This document shows, piece after piece, positions 48,425-55,646 of a stretch of DNA of 64,000 nucleotides. Positions within the stretch are counted from its first letter, which is position 1, and every line of letters begins with the position of its first letter. The notes under the pieces are model-generated. The model made no database searches. It worked only from the letters and a program-made list of their open reading frames with translations, and was not told the origin of the DNA. A program made the translations under genes and the position numbers. The stretch is from positions 14,600 through 78,599 of the forward strand of contig NZ_DHDZ01000040.1 in NCBI RefSeq assembly GCF_002399615.1. The letters are read 5' to 3'. The stretch comes from Pedobacter sp. UBA4863 (GTDB taxonomy: Bacteria; Bacteroidota; Bacteroidia; Sphingobacteriales; Sphingobacteriaceae).

Positions 48425-49277
48425 AATAAAAATTACAACATTACTGACTTTTCTTGTATTATTCGCTTTTGGTCAATCATCTTCTGTTTTAAAATATGTT
48501 GGTATTATAAAAGTAAAAAATAGCGGGTCTTATTTTTACCAAGTAAACTTAGAAGTTAAAGGAAATAAGATTTCTGGCGTTACCATTACTAATGCTGGTA
48601 ACAAAAATGAAACTACAGCTGCGCTCTTTGGAGAAACTAAAAATAACGGGAAGAAAATTTCATTTCGAGAAACTAAAATAATTAGAACAGCCATTAAAGA
48701 TAAGCAAACAGCTTTCTGCTTTGTTAATGCAGAACTAGTTTTAAGAACAAAATTTGGTGTGGAAGTTTTGGAAGGGACTTTTGTTGGTAAAGATGAGAAA
48801 GGTAACATTTGTGCAGAAGGAACAATACAGCTTGCAAGAAAAAATGTCATTGTTGCAGACTCGGTAGATATGTCTAAACTTGCAAAAAAATTATCGGATA
48901 CATTACAAAAAATACAATCGGATAATAGTTATGTGAAACCATTATCAGTAAATGAAGTAAATAAGGTGTTTTGTGGTAACAATAAAAAAATACTGGTTAA
49001 GTTTTATGATGGAAACGTTATAGATGGGGACAGAATTGAAATATCGTATAATGGGCAGGTTTATAGGGAAAACTATACGCTAACCGAAAAAGGGATTTAT
49101 ATCGAGTTTAATATCGAAAAGGGTAAGGAAAATATCATCAAAGTAAAAACTCTAAATACTGGCGAAACAGGCTTAAATACAGTTAATATTGAGATTCATA
49201 TTAGTGATAAAAATATAGAATCGTATGTTTTAGAAGCCGAAGCACAAAAAGATATTAAAATACAATTGGTTAATTAA
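48414..49277 (+). CDS. secreted protein with C-terminal beta-domain
   Basis: A 287-residue exported protein with a signal peptide ending LFAFGQ. The first half is beta-rich (VLKYVGIIKVKNSGSYFYQV) and unrecognised. The second half, LVKFYDGNVIDGDRIEISYN to the end, resembles a repeated Bacteroidota secreted module whose pattern is D-G-x-x-I/V-D-G-D, NG, then N-x-G and NT near the end. It probably folds as a beta-sandwich. ATG 48414 overlaps the DUF2752 stop by 11 bp. No catalytic residues stand out. Confidence 0.7.
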   Translation: MSLKIKITTLLTFLVLFAFGQSSSVLKYVGIIKVKNSGSYFYQVNLEVKGNKISGVTITNAGNKNETTAALFGETKNNGKKISFRETKIIRTAIKDKQTAFCFVNAELVLRTKFGVEVLEGTFVGKDEKGNICAEGTIQLARKNVIVADSVDMSKLAKKLSDTLQKIQSDNSYVKPLSVNEVNKVFCGNNKKILVKFYDGNVIDGDRIEISYNGQVYRENYTLTEKGIYIEFNIEKGKENIIKVKTLNTGETGLNTVNIEIHISDKNIESYVLEAEAQKDIKIQLVN

Positions 49278-49360
49278 CTACTTGAAGTTGTAGTGCAATA
49301 AACTCAAAAAACAGCGAATTAATTACTAAATTTTAAAGTAAAGGATGGTTGGTGAGTGGT

Positions 49361-50416
49361 TTATTGCTCTTCCTTAAAATAAAGTTTGTAGCAGTTCATC
49401 CCTTTTTCGGCATCGTATTCTTTTTCTATGAGTTCTTTATTGCCGTGTATATACACATGGAAATTCTTGTCTAGCTTAAGGATACTCTTAAAGTCTTTTG
49501 CTTGCTTTTTTACTGCGGCGTTAGAAATGTCAAAGTTATCGGCAATTTGTGTGTCAAACTCCTCTTCGTAAGATTGTTTGTAGCTTTTAAATAGTTCAAT
49601 GCCTTCTTCGTTGGCAATTACCTCGTTGGCAAATTCGTCTATATCAAAAGTTTCTTTTTCTTTGAAATACTTCATCGAACGATTTAGTAAATCAATCTTA
49701 TCGGTTTTTTCTACATCAAACTCTTGGTCTAGTTTCTCGGTAACGAAAGTTTTGTAAACATCCATTACATTTTGGGTTTTATTAAAATTATCGTTCCTTA
49801 TTTTTAACATCAGAAACTGATCTTTCCAATAAGCGGCTTCAGAGGTACGGCTGGTGTTGTCAATTACCACAATCTTATAACCTTCCTCTTTTTCGGTATT
49901 AAAGATTAAACAGCCTTTGTCTAATTTATTGATATTGATGCCCTGTTGCTCGTAACTGATGCCAAAACCGTCGTTTTCTGGATAAACCTTAAGATAGCTT
50001 TCTTTACTTTCGGAACGGAAAATGCCAATAGCGTCATGTAAATCGCCTTCTATTTGTAGGTTTTCGAAATAAGCGACATATAATTCTCCGCCCTTAACTT
50101 TGGGGTGGTCTGCTACTTCGAAAAGATAGCTTGCCATGGTTTTACTGTTTTCGTGACACAGGCCACCATCGGCAAAAATTGCTGTAGCGAGGCGATAAAT
50201 TTCGTTCGAGTTTAAATCGCTGTTGTGCTGGGTAAAACGATAAACTTCGTTCACTTTTTGAAAAGGAGAAAGAAAAAACTGTTTCAATAGCTGGTTAAGC
50301 ATTTCGTCTGCGATGTGCATAGAACTTTCTGAAAGTGAATAATACTCTTCGTTTGCTTTATTACCCACATGATGCACCGAAAGCTCGGCTAAATTAGACT
50401 CGAAAAAAGATACCAT
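49361..50416 (-). CDS. nucleoid-associated protein, NdpA family
   Basis: A 351-residue member of the 37-kDa nucleoid-associated protein family (PF04245, YejK/NdpA). LSVHHVGNKANEEYYSLSES at the start, LLKQFFLSPFQKVNEVYRF, SYLFEVADHPKVKGGELYVA and GCLIFNTEKEEGYKIVVID follow family order. It binds DNA and is thought to contribute to chromosome organisation. No membrane or signal segment. A TACCTTTG -7 box lies just upstream (50434-50441). Precise role in Bacteroidota is unknown. Confidence 0.88.
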   Translation of the reverse strand: MVSFFESNLAELSVHHVGNKANEEYYSLSESSMHIADEMLNQLLKQFFLSPFQKVNEVYRFTQHNSDLNSNEIYRLATAIFADGGLCHENSKTMASYLFEVADHPKVKGGELYVAYFENLQIEGDLHDAIGIFRSESKESYLKVYPENDGFGISYEQQGININKLDKGCLIFNTEKEEGYKIVVIDNTSRTSEAAYWKDQFLMLKIRNDNFNKTQNVMDVYKTFVTEKLDQEFDVEKTDKIDLLNRSMKYFKEKETFDIDEFANEVIANEEGIELFKSYKQSYEEEFDTQIADNFDISNAAVKKQAKDFKSILKLDKNFHVYIHGNKELIEKEYDAEKGMNCYKLYFKEEQ

Positions 50417-50433
50417 AAAATTGAATTGAGCAG

Positions 50434-50441
50434 CAAAGGTA
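50434..50441 (-). promoter_or_regulatory. -7 box of the NdpA-family gene
   Basis: TACCTTTG on the minus strand, 17 nt before the ATG, a consensus match; the -33 region is weak. Confidence 0.5.
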
Positions 50442-50543
50442 TTAAAAAGTAGGGAGCGGGAAAGTGAGAAAGCTAAACGAGCTGTATTTGGTTAGCTAAA
50501 CCTTATTGAAGTGGGCACGCAGCGTAGCGCAGTAAAACGGAAA

Positions 50544-50570
50544 GAAGGGCTGTCGTTCCCGAAGCCCTTC
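50544..50570 (-). terminator. terminator of the terC gene
   Basis: GAAGGGCT (50544-50551) pairs exactly with AGCCCTTC (50563-50570), 20 bp after the terC stop codon in the minus direction. Confidence 0.75.
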
Positions 50571-50590
50571 TCTGTATTGTTTTCAAAAAT

Positions 50591-51379
50591 CTATTTACTT
50601 TCTTCTTCTATTGGTGTATTGCGCAGTTTTATAGGCTTGGTCGAATTTTTTTTCATCCTTAAGTTTAGCATTTCTACCAATATAGAGAATGCCATAGCGA
50701 AATAGATGTATCCTTTCGGGATATGTTGGTCTAAACCTTCGGCTAAAAGGGATACGCCAATAAGCAATAAAAACGATAAGGCTAGCATTTTAACTGTAGG
50801 ATGGTTATTTACGAAACTGCTAATGGCTCCAGCAGAAATCATCATTACAATTACGGCAATAATTACGGCGGCAATCATTACTTCGATATGATTTGCCATA
50901 CCTACAGCGGTAATTACCGAGTCTAAAGAAAATACGATATCTAGAATTAAGATCTGAACGATGGTTCCGGCAAATGAATGTACTTTTAATTTTCCTTCGC
51001 TTTCGTGTTCGCCTTCTAACTTGTTGTGTATTTCGTGTGTACTTTTATAAATTAAGAAAAGGCCTCCAACTAGAAGAATTAAATCTCGGCCAGAGATGGC
51101 CAATTTCGATAACCATTCTGGGTCTGTAACTCCAAACCATTCGCCCATATTAAATAACGGAGTGGTTAATTTCATGATCCAGCTTAAAGACATTAGCAAT
51201 AGCACACGGGTAATCATGGCTAGGGCCAAACCTACTTGGCGTGCTTTCTTTTGTTGGTTGTCGGGTAGTTTACCTGCTAAGATAGAGATGAAAACGATAT
51301 TGTCAATCCCTAGAACAATTTCTAAAACTGTTAAAGTGAGCAGCGATATCCAGACTTCTGGGTTGCTTAAAAGTTCCAT
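50591..51379 (-). CDS. terC: TerC family integral membrane protein
   Basis: A 262-residue inner-membrane protein with about eight hydrophobic helices. The two acidic family motifs are present: LEIVLGIDNIVFISILAG near residue 20 and ILDIVFSLDSVITAVGM near residue 140. An extended ending (MKKNSTKPIKLRNTP) is cytosolic. TerC proteins are linked to tellurite resistance and, more recently, to manganese efflux or metalation of exported enzymes. No ter cluster is nearby, so a metal-transport role is the safer reading. Confidence 0.92.
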   Translation of the reverse strand: MELLSNPEVWISLLTLTVLEIVLGIDNIVFISILAGKLPDNQQKKARQVGLALAMITRVLLLMSLSWIMKLTTPLFNMGEWFGVTDPEWLSKLAISGRDLILLVGGLFLIYKSTHEIHNKLEGEHESEGKLKVHSFAGTIVQILILDIVFSLDSVITAVGMANHIEVMIAAVIIAVIVMMISAGAISSFVNNHPTVKMLALSFLLLIGVSLLAEGLDQHIPKGYIYFAMAFSILVEMLNLRMKKNSTKPIKLRNTPIEEESK

Positions 51380-51420
51380 AAATATATTTTGAAATATGAG
51401 GTTCGAAGATAAAATAAAAA

Positions 51421-51445
51421 AGGGAAGCTTTTACTTCCCTTTTTG
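51421..51445 (-). terminator. terminator after the Spy-like gene
   Basis: AGGGAAG (51421-51427) pairs with CTTCCCT (51434-51440), with A/T runs on both sides. Confidence 0.8.
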
Positions 51446-51459
51446 CTATTTTTTTTCGA

Positions 51460-51885
51460 TTATAGAAATAATGCGGCTACGGCATCGGCTTTTGGTGAGG
51501 TTTTTAAACCTAATAATTTTGCATATTGAACTGCGGTAAGCACACCCTTCATTTTAGACATCATGCCAGAATTTAGACCGGTTAACTTAGAGGTATAAGC
51601 GCTAGTGTTGGTTGTTGCTAAGGAAGATAAACTAGCTTTACTTTTTAAATAATCGGTAACAATGGAAGCTACTTGTGGCTTTTGGCTATTGGTTAAACTT
51701 AAAACAGTGTTAAGTTTGCTGGCCGCTGCCGAAGCTTGTGCTGTGTAATTGCTTGCGGTAGTAGCAGTTTTTGCCGCTGTAGCTGCTGTTGTTGTAGCTT
51801 GGTTAAGCTTTGATGTTAAGCTTGTTTGAGCAAATGCCGTAGTTGCACCTAGTGCAATGGCAATGGTTAAGATGGTTTTTCTCAC
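51460..51885 (-). CDS. small secreted Ala/Thr-rich protein with LTxxQ motifs
   Basis: A 141-residue exported protein: signal peptide ends TTAFAQ at about residue 20. The N-terminal mature part is mostly Ala, Thr and Ser. The second half contains LTNSQKPQV and LTAVQYAKL, two LTxxQ-like motifs in helical context as in the Spy/CpxP periplasmic chaperone family, but the similarity is limited. No Cys. It follows the DUF6600 gene on the same strand (78 bp with a terminator between). Function tentative. Confidence 0.6.
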   Translation of the reverse strand: MRKTILTIAIALGATTAFAQTSLTSKLNQATTTAATAAKTATTASNYTAQASAAASKLNTVLSLTNSQKPQVASIVTDYLKSKASLSSLATTNTSAYTSKLTGLNSGMMSKMKGVLTAVQYAKLLGLKTSPKADAVAALFL

Positions 51886-51928
51886 TATTGGTCTTTGTTT
51901 TTTTAAAGATATATAAATTTATAAAAGA

Positions 51929-51953
51929 AAGGATGGCCAATTTGACCATCCTT
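51929..51953 (-). terminator. terminator of the DUF6600 gene
   Basis: AAGGATGG (51929-51936) pairs with CCATCCTT (51946-51953), and T-rich sequence follows in the minus direction. Confidence 0.85.
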
Positions 51954-51962
51954 CCACCTTGT

Positions 51963-53315
51963 TTAACCCCTTCCGGGTCTGCCGCTGCCCTCGCCGCGGC
52001 TAGTTCTTCCTGAACTTTCGCCACCTCTTCCCCCAGATGATTGTGAACGTTCTTGGCTTTGAGGACGTTCAACTCGCTCTGTTCTTTGTGGCTGTGGCGC
52101 TCTTTCTATACGCTCGGCACTTCTTTGTGGAGGTGTATAGTGTTGGGTTCTTCCTTCGGATGATGAACGGGAAGGGAAGCTCTCGCTACGATCTCTGCTA
52201 CGTTCTACACGTTGTTGGTTAGAAGGTGTGGTTGATCTGTTTTCTACATCACGGTTACCTCGTTCATTTGTAGTTGCCGTTCCCCTTTCTCTAGACCTTC
52301 CGAAGATAGCGCCACTATCGTTTCTTCCACTTTCTCTAGTTGGTGTAGTGCTTGTGTTGCTATTTCCTCGCTCTATACGTTCTCCACGCTCACGAGAAAT
52401 GTTGTTGTCATCTGTATTTCTGTTGCTGTATCTATCGTTTCGGCCGGTGGTGGTAGAAAAAGAACCATTATCTCTGCTACTTCGAACATCTCTTGTTACC
52501 GAACCATTTCTCTCAATTCTATCTCTGGTAACGCTACCTTGTACTACTTGTCTTGGTGCAGCTTTAGTATTGTCGATACCGCGGCTTGGACGTGGCGCAT
52601 AAACGTTTACAGTATTGTTTTCAATCCTGCTTCCACCAGATCGGCTTGTTCTAGAAACATTATACACCGTTACGCTTTGGTTGGTTGCTCTTCTTACATC
52701 GTCTATTCTAGGGCCACTGTAATACGTTCTGTTATTACGAACATAGGTGTTGTTTATAATTACTGTGTTTTGGATATACACTCTGTTTCTGCCACTGTAA
52801 TAACGAGGGTAGCTGTTGTAATAAATATGAGCACTTGGTATAAAGTTCCAGCAAAAATCGGGGATGCTGTAACGGCGGCCAATATTAATATTGATGTTAA
52901 TGCTTGGTCCCATGGGCGCCCAACCATAATAGCCTCCGCCACTTCTCCAATCTACCCAAGCTGGTCCCCAAACGGTGTCTGGTATCCAAACCCAGTTGTT
53001 GTAACGGTTGTAAATCCAGCGACCGTAGTGAAACGGTGCCCAGCCCCAATTGTAATTAGATACCCAGGTATTGCCATACTCTGTCATTGCCCAACGGCCA
53101 TTACTGTAATAGGGCCTAAATTCTGCCTGATCTACGTCTGGGCGCCAAACGTAGCCGTACTCAGGGTCGTTAATCCAGGTCCCATAAGGCGACAGCTCAT
53201 CATAAAATGTTTGCAGCGAAACATCATCATACTGTGCTTTTGCAATTTGCGTGGTTCCCGTGAGGAGTAGCAAAAGCCCCAGCATTACAGCCGGAAATTT
53301 GATTAAGGTTTTCAT
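51963..53315 (-). CDS. secreted DUF6600 protein with Arg/Ser-rich tail
   Basis: A 450-residue exported protein (signal peptide to about residue 27). The first 170 residues form the DUF6600 domain with repeated Tyr/Trp/Gly motifs: LSPYGTWINDPEYGYVWRP, WVSNYNWGWAPFHYGRW, WVWIPDTVWGPAWVDWR. The rest is a low-complexity tail very rich in Arg, Ser, Gly, Asn and Thr (roughly 250-450), strongly basic and probably disordered. Its gene shows a long antisense open frame that is only a shadow. Function unknown; perhaps cell-envelope or nucleic-acid contacts (speculative). Confidence 0.8.
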   Translation of the reverse strand: MKTLIKFPAVMLGLLLLLTGTTQIAKAQYDDVSLQTFYDELSPYGTWINDPEYGYVWRPDVDQAEFRPYYSNGRWAMTEYGNTWVSNYNWGWAPFHYGRWIYNRYNNWVWIPDTVWGPAWVDWRSGGGYYGWAPMGPSINININIGRRYSIPDFCWNFIPSAHIYYNSYPRYYSGRNRVYIQNTVIINNTYVRNNRTYYSGPRIDDVRRATNQSVTVYNVSRTSRSGGSRIENNTVNVYAPRPSRGIDNTKAAPRQVVQGSVTRDRIERNGSVTRDVRSSRDNGSFSTTTGRNDRYSNRNTDDNNISRERGERIERGNSNTSTTPTRESGRNDSGAIFGRSRERGTATTNERGNRDVENRSTTPSNQQRVERSRDRSESFPSRSSSEGRTQHYTPPQRSAERIERAPQPQRTERVERPQSQERSQSSGGRGGESSGRTSRGEGSGRPGRG

Positions 53316-53574
53316 GTCTGTGTGTTTTAAAATTTATAATTAACCTAACACTGGGTTTATATCAATTTAAAATCCAAACTGTGTTAAAGTTTGTAAAAGC
53401 AACAAGAAAGTTGCTCATTTATGAGAATTAACGTATGTTTCGCCCTTTAAGTGCAAATTTCTGTATTAAAATTATGTCATCTATAAGAGCTGACAGAACT
53501 AAATTTGATACAGTAAGCGACTAGGCAAAACAGTTTGTTGTGCTGTATTGTTTTTATAAATTTTAATTTTGTGT
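53316..53574. promoter_or_regulatory. divergent region with leaderless-type promoter for the rsmI-like gene
   Basis: TAATTTTG at 53564-53571 ends 3 nt before the ATG at 53575, so the mRNA would begin at the start codon. A small stem (AGCAAC 53398-53403, GTTGCT 53410-53415) lies nearer the DUF6600 gene. Nothing else is seen. Confidence 0.4.
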
Positions 53575-54288
53575 ATGAAGAAAGGCACACTGTTTCTAAT
53601 TCCTGTTCCGCTGGCAGATAATGCTGCCCATAAATCTTGTACACCATTTTTGGTGGATACGATCAATAGTATCAAAACGTATATTGTAGAGAACGAAAAA
53701 ACAGCCCGTAAATTTTTAAAGGAAGCTGGTTTAAAAACGCCACAAAGCGAATTAGTAATTCACGATTATGGAAAGCATAAGAGGGGAAGTTCGTTGGCTC
53801 CGTTTTTTAAAGAGCTAAACGAAGGTATAGATGTAGGTTTAATGAGCGAAGCAGGTTGTCCGGGAGTGGCAGACCCTGGAGCGGATATAGTTGCCGAAGC
53901 GCATAAAAGAAATATTAAGGTGGTGCCTTTAGTTGGCCCAAATGCAATGCTGCAAGCTTTAATGGCTTCTGGTTTTAGTGGGCAAAGCTATGCTTTTACG
54001 GGTTATTTGCCCATTGACAAGGGAGATAGGGCCAAACGAATTAAAGATTTGGAGCAGTTATCTCAACGCTATAGGCAAACGCAGCTTTTTATGGAAACTC
54101 CTTTTAGAAACAATCATTTGCTAGAAGATATTTTAAAGAACTGCCAGCCCAATACCATGCTGTGCGTAGCTTGCAATATCAATGCGGAGGATGAGTTTAT
54201 TAAAACTTTGCCTATTAGTTTATGGCGTAAAGAAAAAGTAGATCTTCATAAGAAACCTACCGTATTTTTAATTTATAAGGGCAATTGA
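53575..54288 (+). CDS. RsmI-like tetrapyrrole-methylase-fold methyltransferase
   Basis: A 237-residue SAM methyltransferase of the RsmI/YraL class. KKGTLFLIPVPLADN opens the fold, VGLMSEAGCPGVADPGADIV is the RsmI signature and VVPLVGPNAMLQALMASGFS the SAM-binding loop. FTGYLPIDKGDR and FMETPFRNN also match. RsmI 2'-O-methylates C1402 of 16S rRNA; Bacteroidota often carry two paralogues, and this may be the second, so no symbol is given. It stands alone with a very short or no leader. Confidence 0.88.
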   Translation: MKKGTLFLIPVPLADNAAHKSCTPFLVDTINSIKTYIVENEKTARKFLKEAGLKTPQSELVIHDYGKHKRGSSLAPFFKELNEGIDVGLMSEAGCPGVADPGADIVAEAHKRNIKVVPLVGPNAMLQALMASGFSGQSYAFTGYLPIDKGDRAKRIKDLEQLSQRYRQTQLFMETPFRNNHLLEDILKNCQPNTMLCVACNINAEDEFIKTLPISLWRKEKVDLHKKPTVFLIYKGN

Positions 54289-54364
54289 TGTAAAGCTGAT
54301 GGCGTAATTTGACGGCTTTGGCAACGCCATATTGCTATAATACAGTTTTGCACTCCGTACTAGT

Positions 54365-54802
54365 TTAAAAAGTTTCGCTATCTGGCGGAATACCATAATC
54401 AACAAAGTTTACCTCTGCTTTTTCTTTTTTAGGGGTAAAAAACGATTTTACTTTGCCAAAAAGGGCGGTTAAGCTTTCGGCATCTAAAGATTTGCCTATT
54501 TTGCCAGAAACCAATGCCGCAATGCTTTTGGTTAAGAAACCAGAGCCCCTAAATAGGGTTTTATTTAAAAAAAGAGGTAATAGTAGAGACATGATGCTCC
54601 CACTTAAATTAGTTTTTTCGTCTAACTTTAAGAAGTTTTTTGGGTTAATGAAGTCCTTAATTAAGTTAAAGGGCGAGAATTGCTTAATGTAAATTTTAGC
54701 ATCTTCTTTTAGCTGTTTCTCTTTAAGTTCGCACTCGTTTTTAACACGGCTAATTTCTAAATGTAATTCTGCCAAGGATTTTATGTCTCTATGCCTCATC
54801 AT
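54365..54802 (-). CDS. hypothetical protein of the YtxH/holin-like trio
   Basis: A 145-residue protein I do not recognise. The N-terminal half is charged and helical (LAELHLEISRVKNECELKEK), probably a coiled coil. A moderately hydrophobic central region (about 66-100, SIMSLLLPLFLNKTLFRGSG) could associate with the membrane, and the C-terminus is polar. Its start overlaps the end of the holin-like gene by 14 bp, so it is translated with it, as third gene of a unit YtxH, holin-like, hypothetical. Probably a cytosolic partner of those membrane proteins. Confidence 0.75.
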   Translation of the reverse strand: MMRHRDIKSLAELHLEISRVKNECELKEKQLKEDAKIYIKQFSPFNLIKDFINPKNFLKLDEKTNLSGSIMSLLLPLFLNKTLFRGSGFLTKSIAALVSGKIGKSLDAESLTALFGKVKSFFTPKKEKAEVNFVDYGIPPDSETF

Positions 54803-55160
54803 CTTTATCTGCTATTTTATTAAAGTAGTTCCTAATAAACATGTTTACCAATATCTTCTCTATAATATTATCCTTGGTTAAGAAAACGATAATGGATATA
54901 AGTAAATAAAGGCCAGCCACGCAACCAAAACCTGCTACATAACTGCCAAATACCTCTGCAAGGTACAGCGCCAATGTAACTGTGCCCAATAAAAAGGCAA
55001 GTAGAAAACAAACTACTACTACAGTATTGGTAATGAGGTCGGCAAATAGTTTAGAACCTTTTTCTACCGATTTTAAGTGTAGGTAGTCCAAACGGGTATC
55101 TACATAGCTTTTCGCTTCAGAAACAAGTTCTTCGATGGTTTTTTCTTTTTTCTCTTCCAT
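54789..55160 (-). CDS. phage holin superfamily III-like (Holin-X/DUF1469) protein
   Basis: A 123-residue membrane protein. Its charged N-terminus (EELVSEAKSYVDTRLDYLHL) is followed by two close helices (about 45-67 and 75-98: FLLAFLLGTVTLALYLAEVF, GLYLLISIIVFLTK). This matches the Holin-X/DUF1469 family, inner-membrane proteins with no demonstrated lysis role in most hosts. It lies 24 bp after the YtxH gene and overlaps the next gene by 14 bp. A stress or envelope role is common for YtxH neighbours (family context, inference). Confidence 0.82.
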   Translation of the reverse strand: MEEKKEKTIEELVSEAKSYVDTRLDYLHLKSVEKGSKLFADLITNTVVVVCFLLAFLLGTVTLALYLAEVFGSYVAGFGCVAGLYLLISIIVFLTKDNIIEKILVNMFIRNYFNKIADKDDEA

Positions 55161-55184
55161 TATCGTTTTTCGGGGGTGTTTAGT

Positions 55185-55451
55185 CTATACGTGCTCTACT
55201 TCGTCAGAGTACTCTTCTTCAACATCACGAAGTTTGCTTTTGATAGAATTTACAACCTTGTCTTTTAAACCGCTCAAGTTGTTAATCTCATCGGCTGCTC
55301 TTTCTTTAATAGAATCGCCAAAGTCTTTTAACGATTGACCAAGTTTGTCGCGAGTGTCAGTACCCTTATCTGGTGCAAAAAGTATCCCTAACGCTGCGCC
55401 TGCAGCTAAACCAGCTAACAAGGCTACTACTACTTTTGAATTATCGTTCAT
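55185..55451 (-). CDS. YtxH domain-containing protein
   Basis: An 88-residue protein. The YtxH domain is the N-terminal glycine-rich helix with VVVALLAGLAAGAALGILFA and PDKGTDTRDKLG, followed by an amphipathic helical tail (LKDFGDSIKERAADEINN). YtxH proteins are small, often stress-induced and membrane-associated. It is the first gene of the three-gene unit. The 195 bp upstream (55452-55646) are AT-rich, without a clear promoter match. Confidence 0.88.
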   Translation of the reverse strand: MNDNSKVVVALLAGLAAGAALGILFAPDKGTDTRDKLGQSLKDFGDSIKERAADEINNLSGLKDKVVNSIKSKLRDVEEEYSDEVEHV

Positions 55452-55646
55452 GTTTTTATAGTTTTATGTTAAAAAATGAAATTATCTAATTTATAATATT
55501 ATAACGGTGCATAAATACAAATTGTTTTAAGTATCTGCGATTTCCCTAAGTTAAAATACCCCTTGGGAAGTATCCTAATTTATTGAAAAAAAAGAGTTGT
55601 TACAAATCAAATACTGCCTTAATATTATTAATGACACCCAACAGAC

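Noticed and set aside
50591..51379. Tellurite-resistance or phage-defence ter cluster
   Set aside because: terC stands alone, without terA/B/D/Z-type neighbours.
52539..53270. 243-codon plus-strand open frame opposite the DUF6600 gene
   Set aside because: Antisense to a well-supported secreted protein; its translation has no recognisable domain and arises from the repetitive Tyr/Trp/Gly codons.
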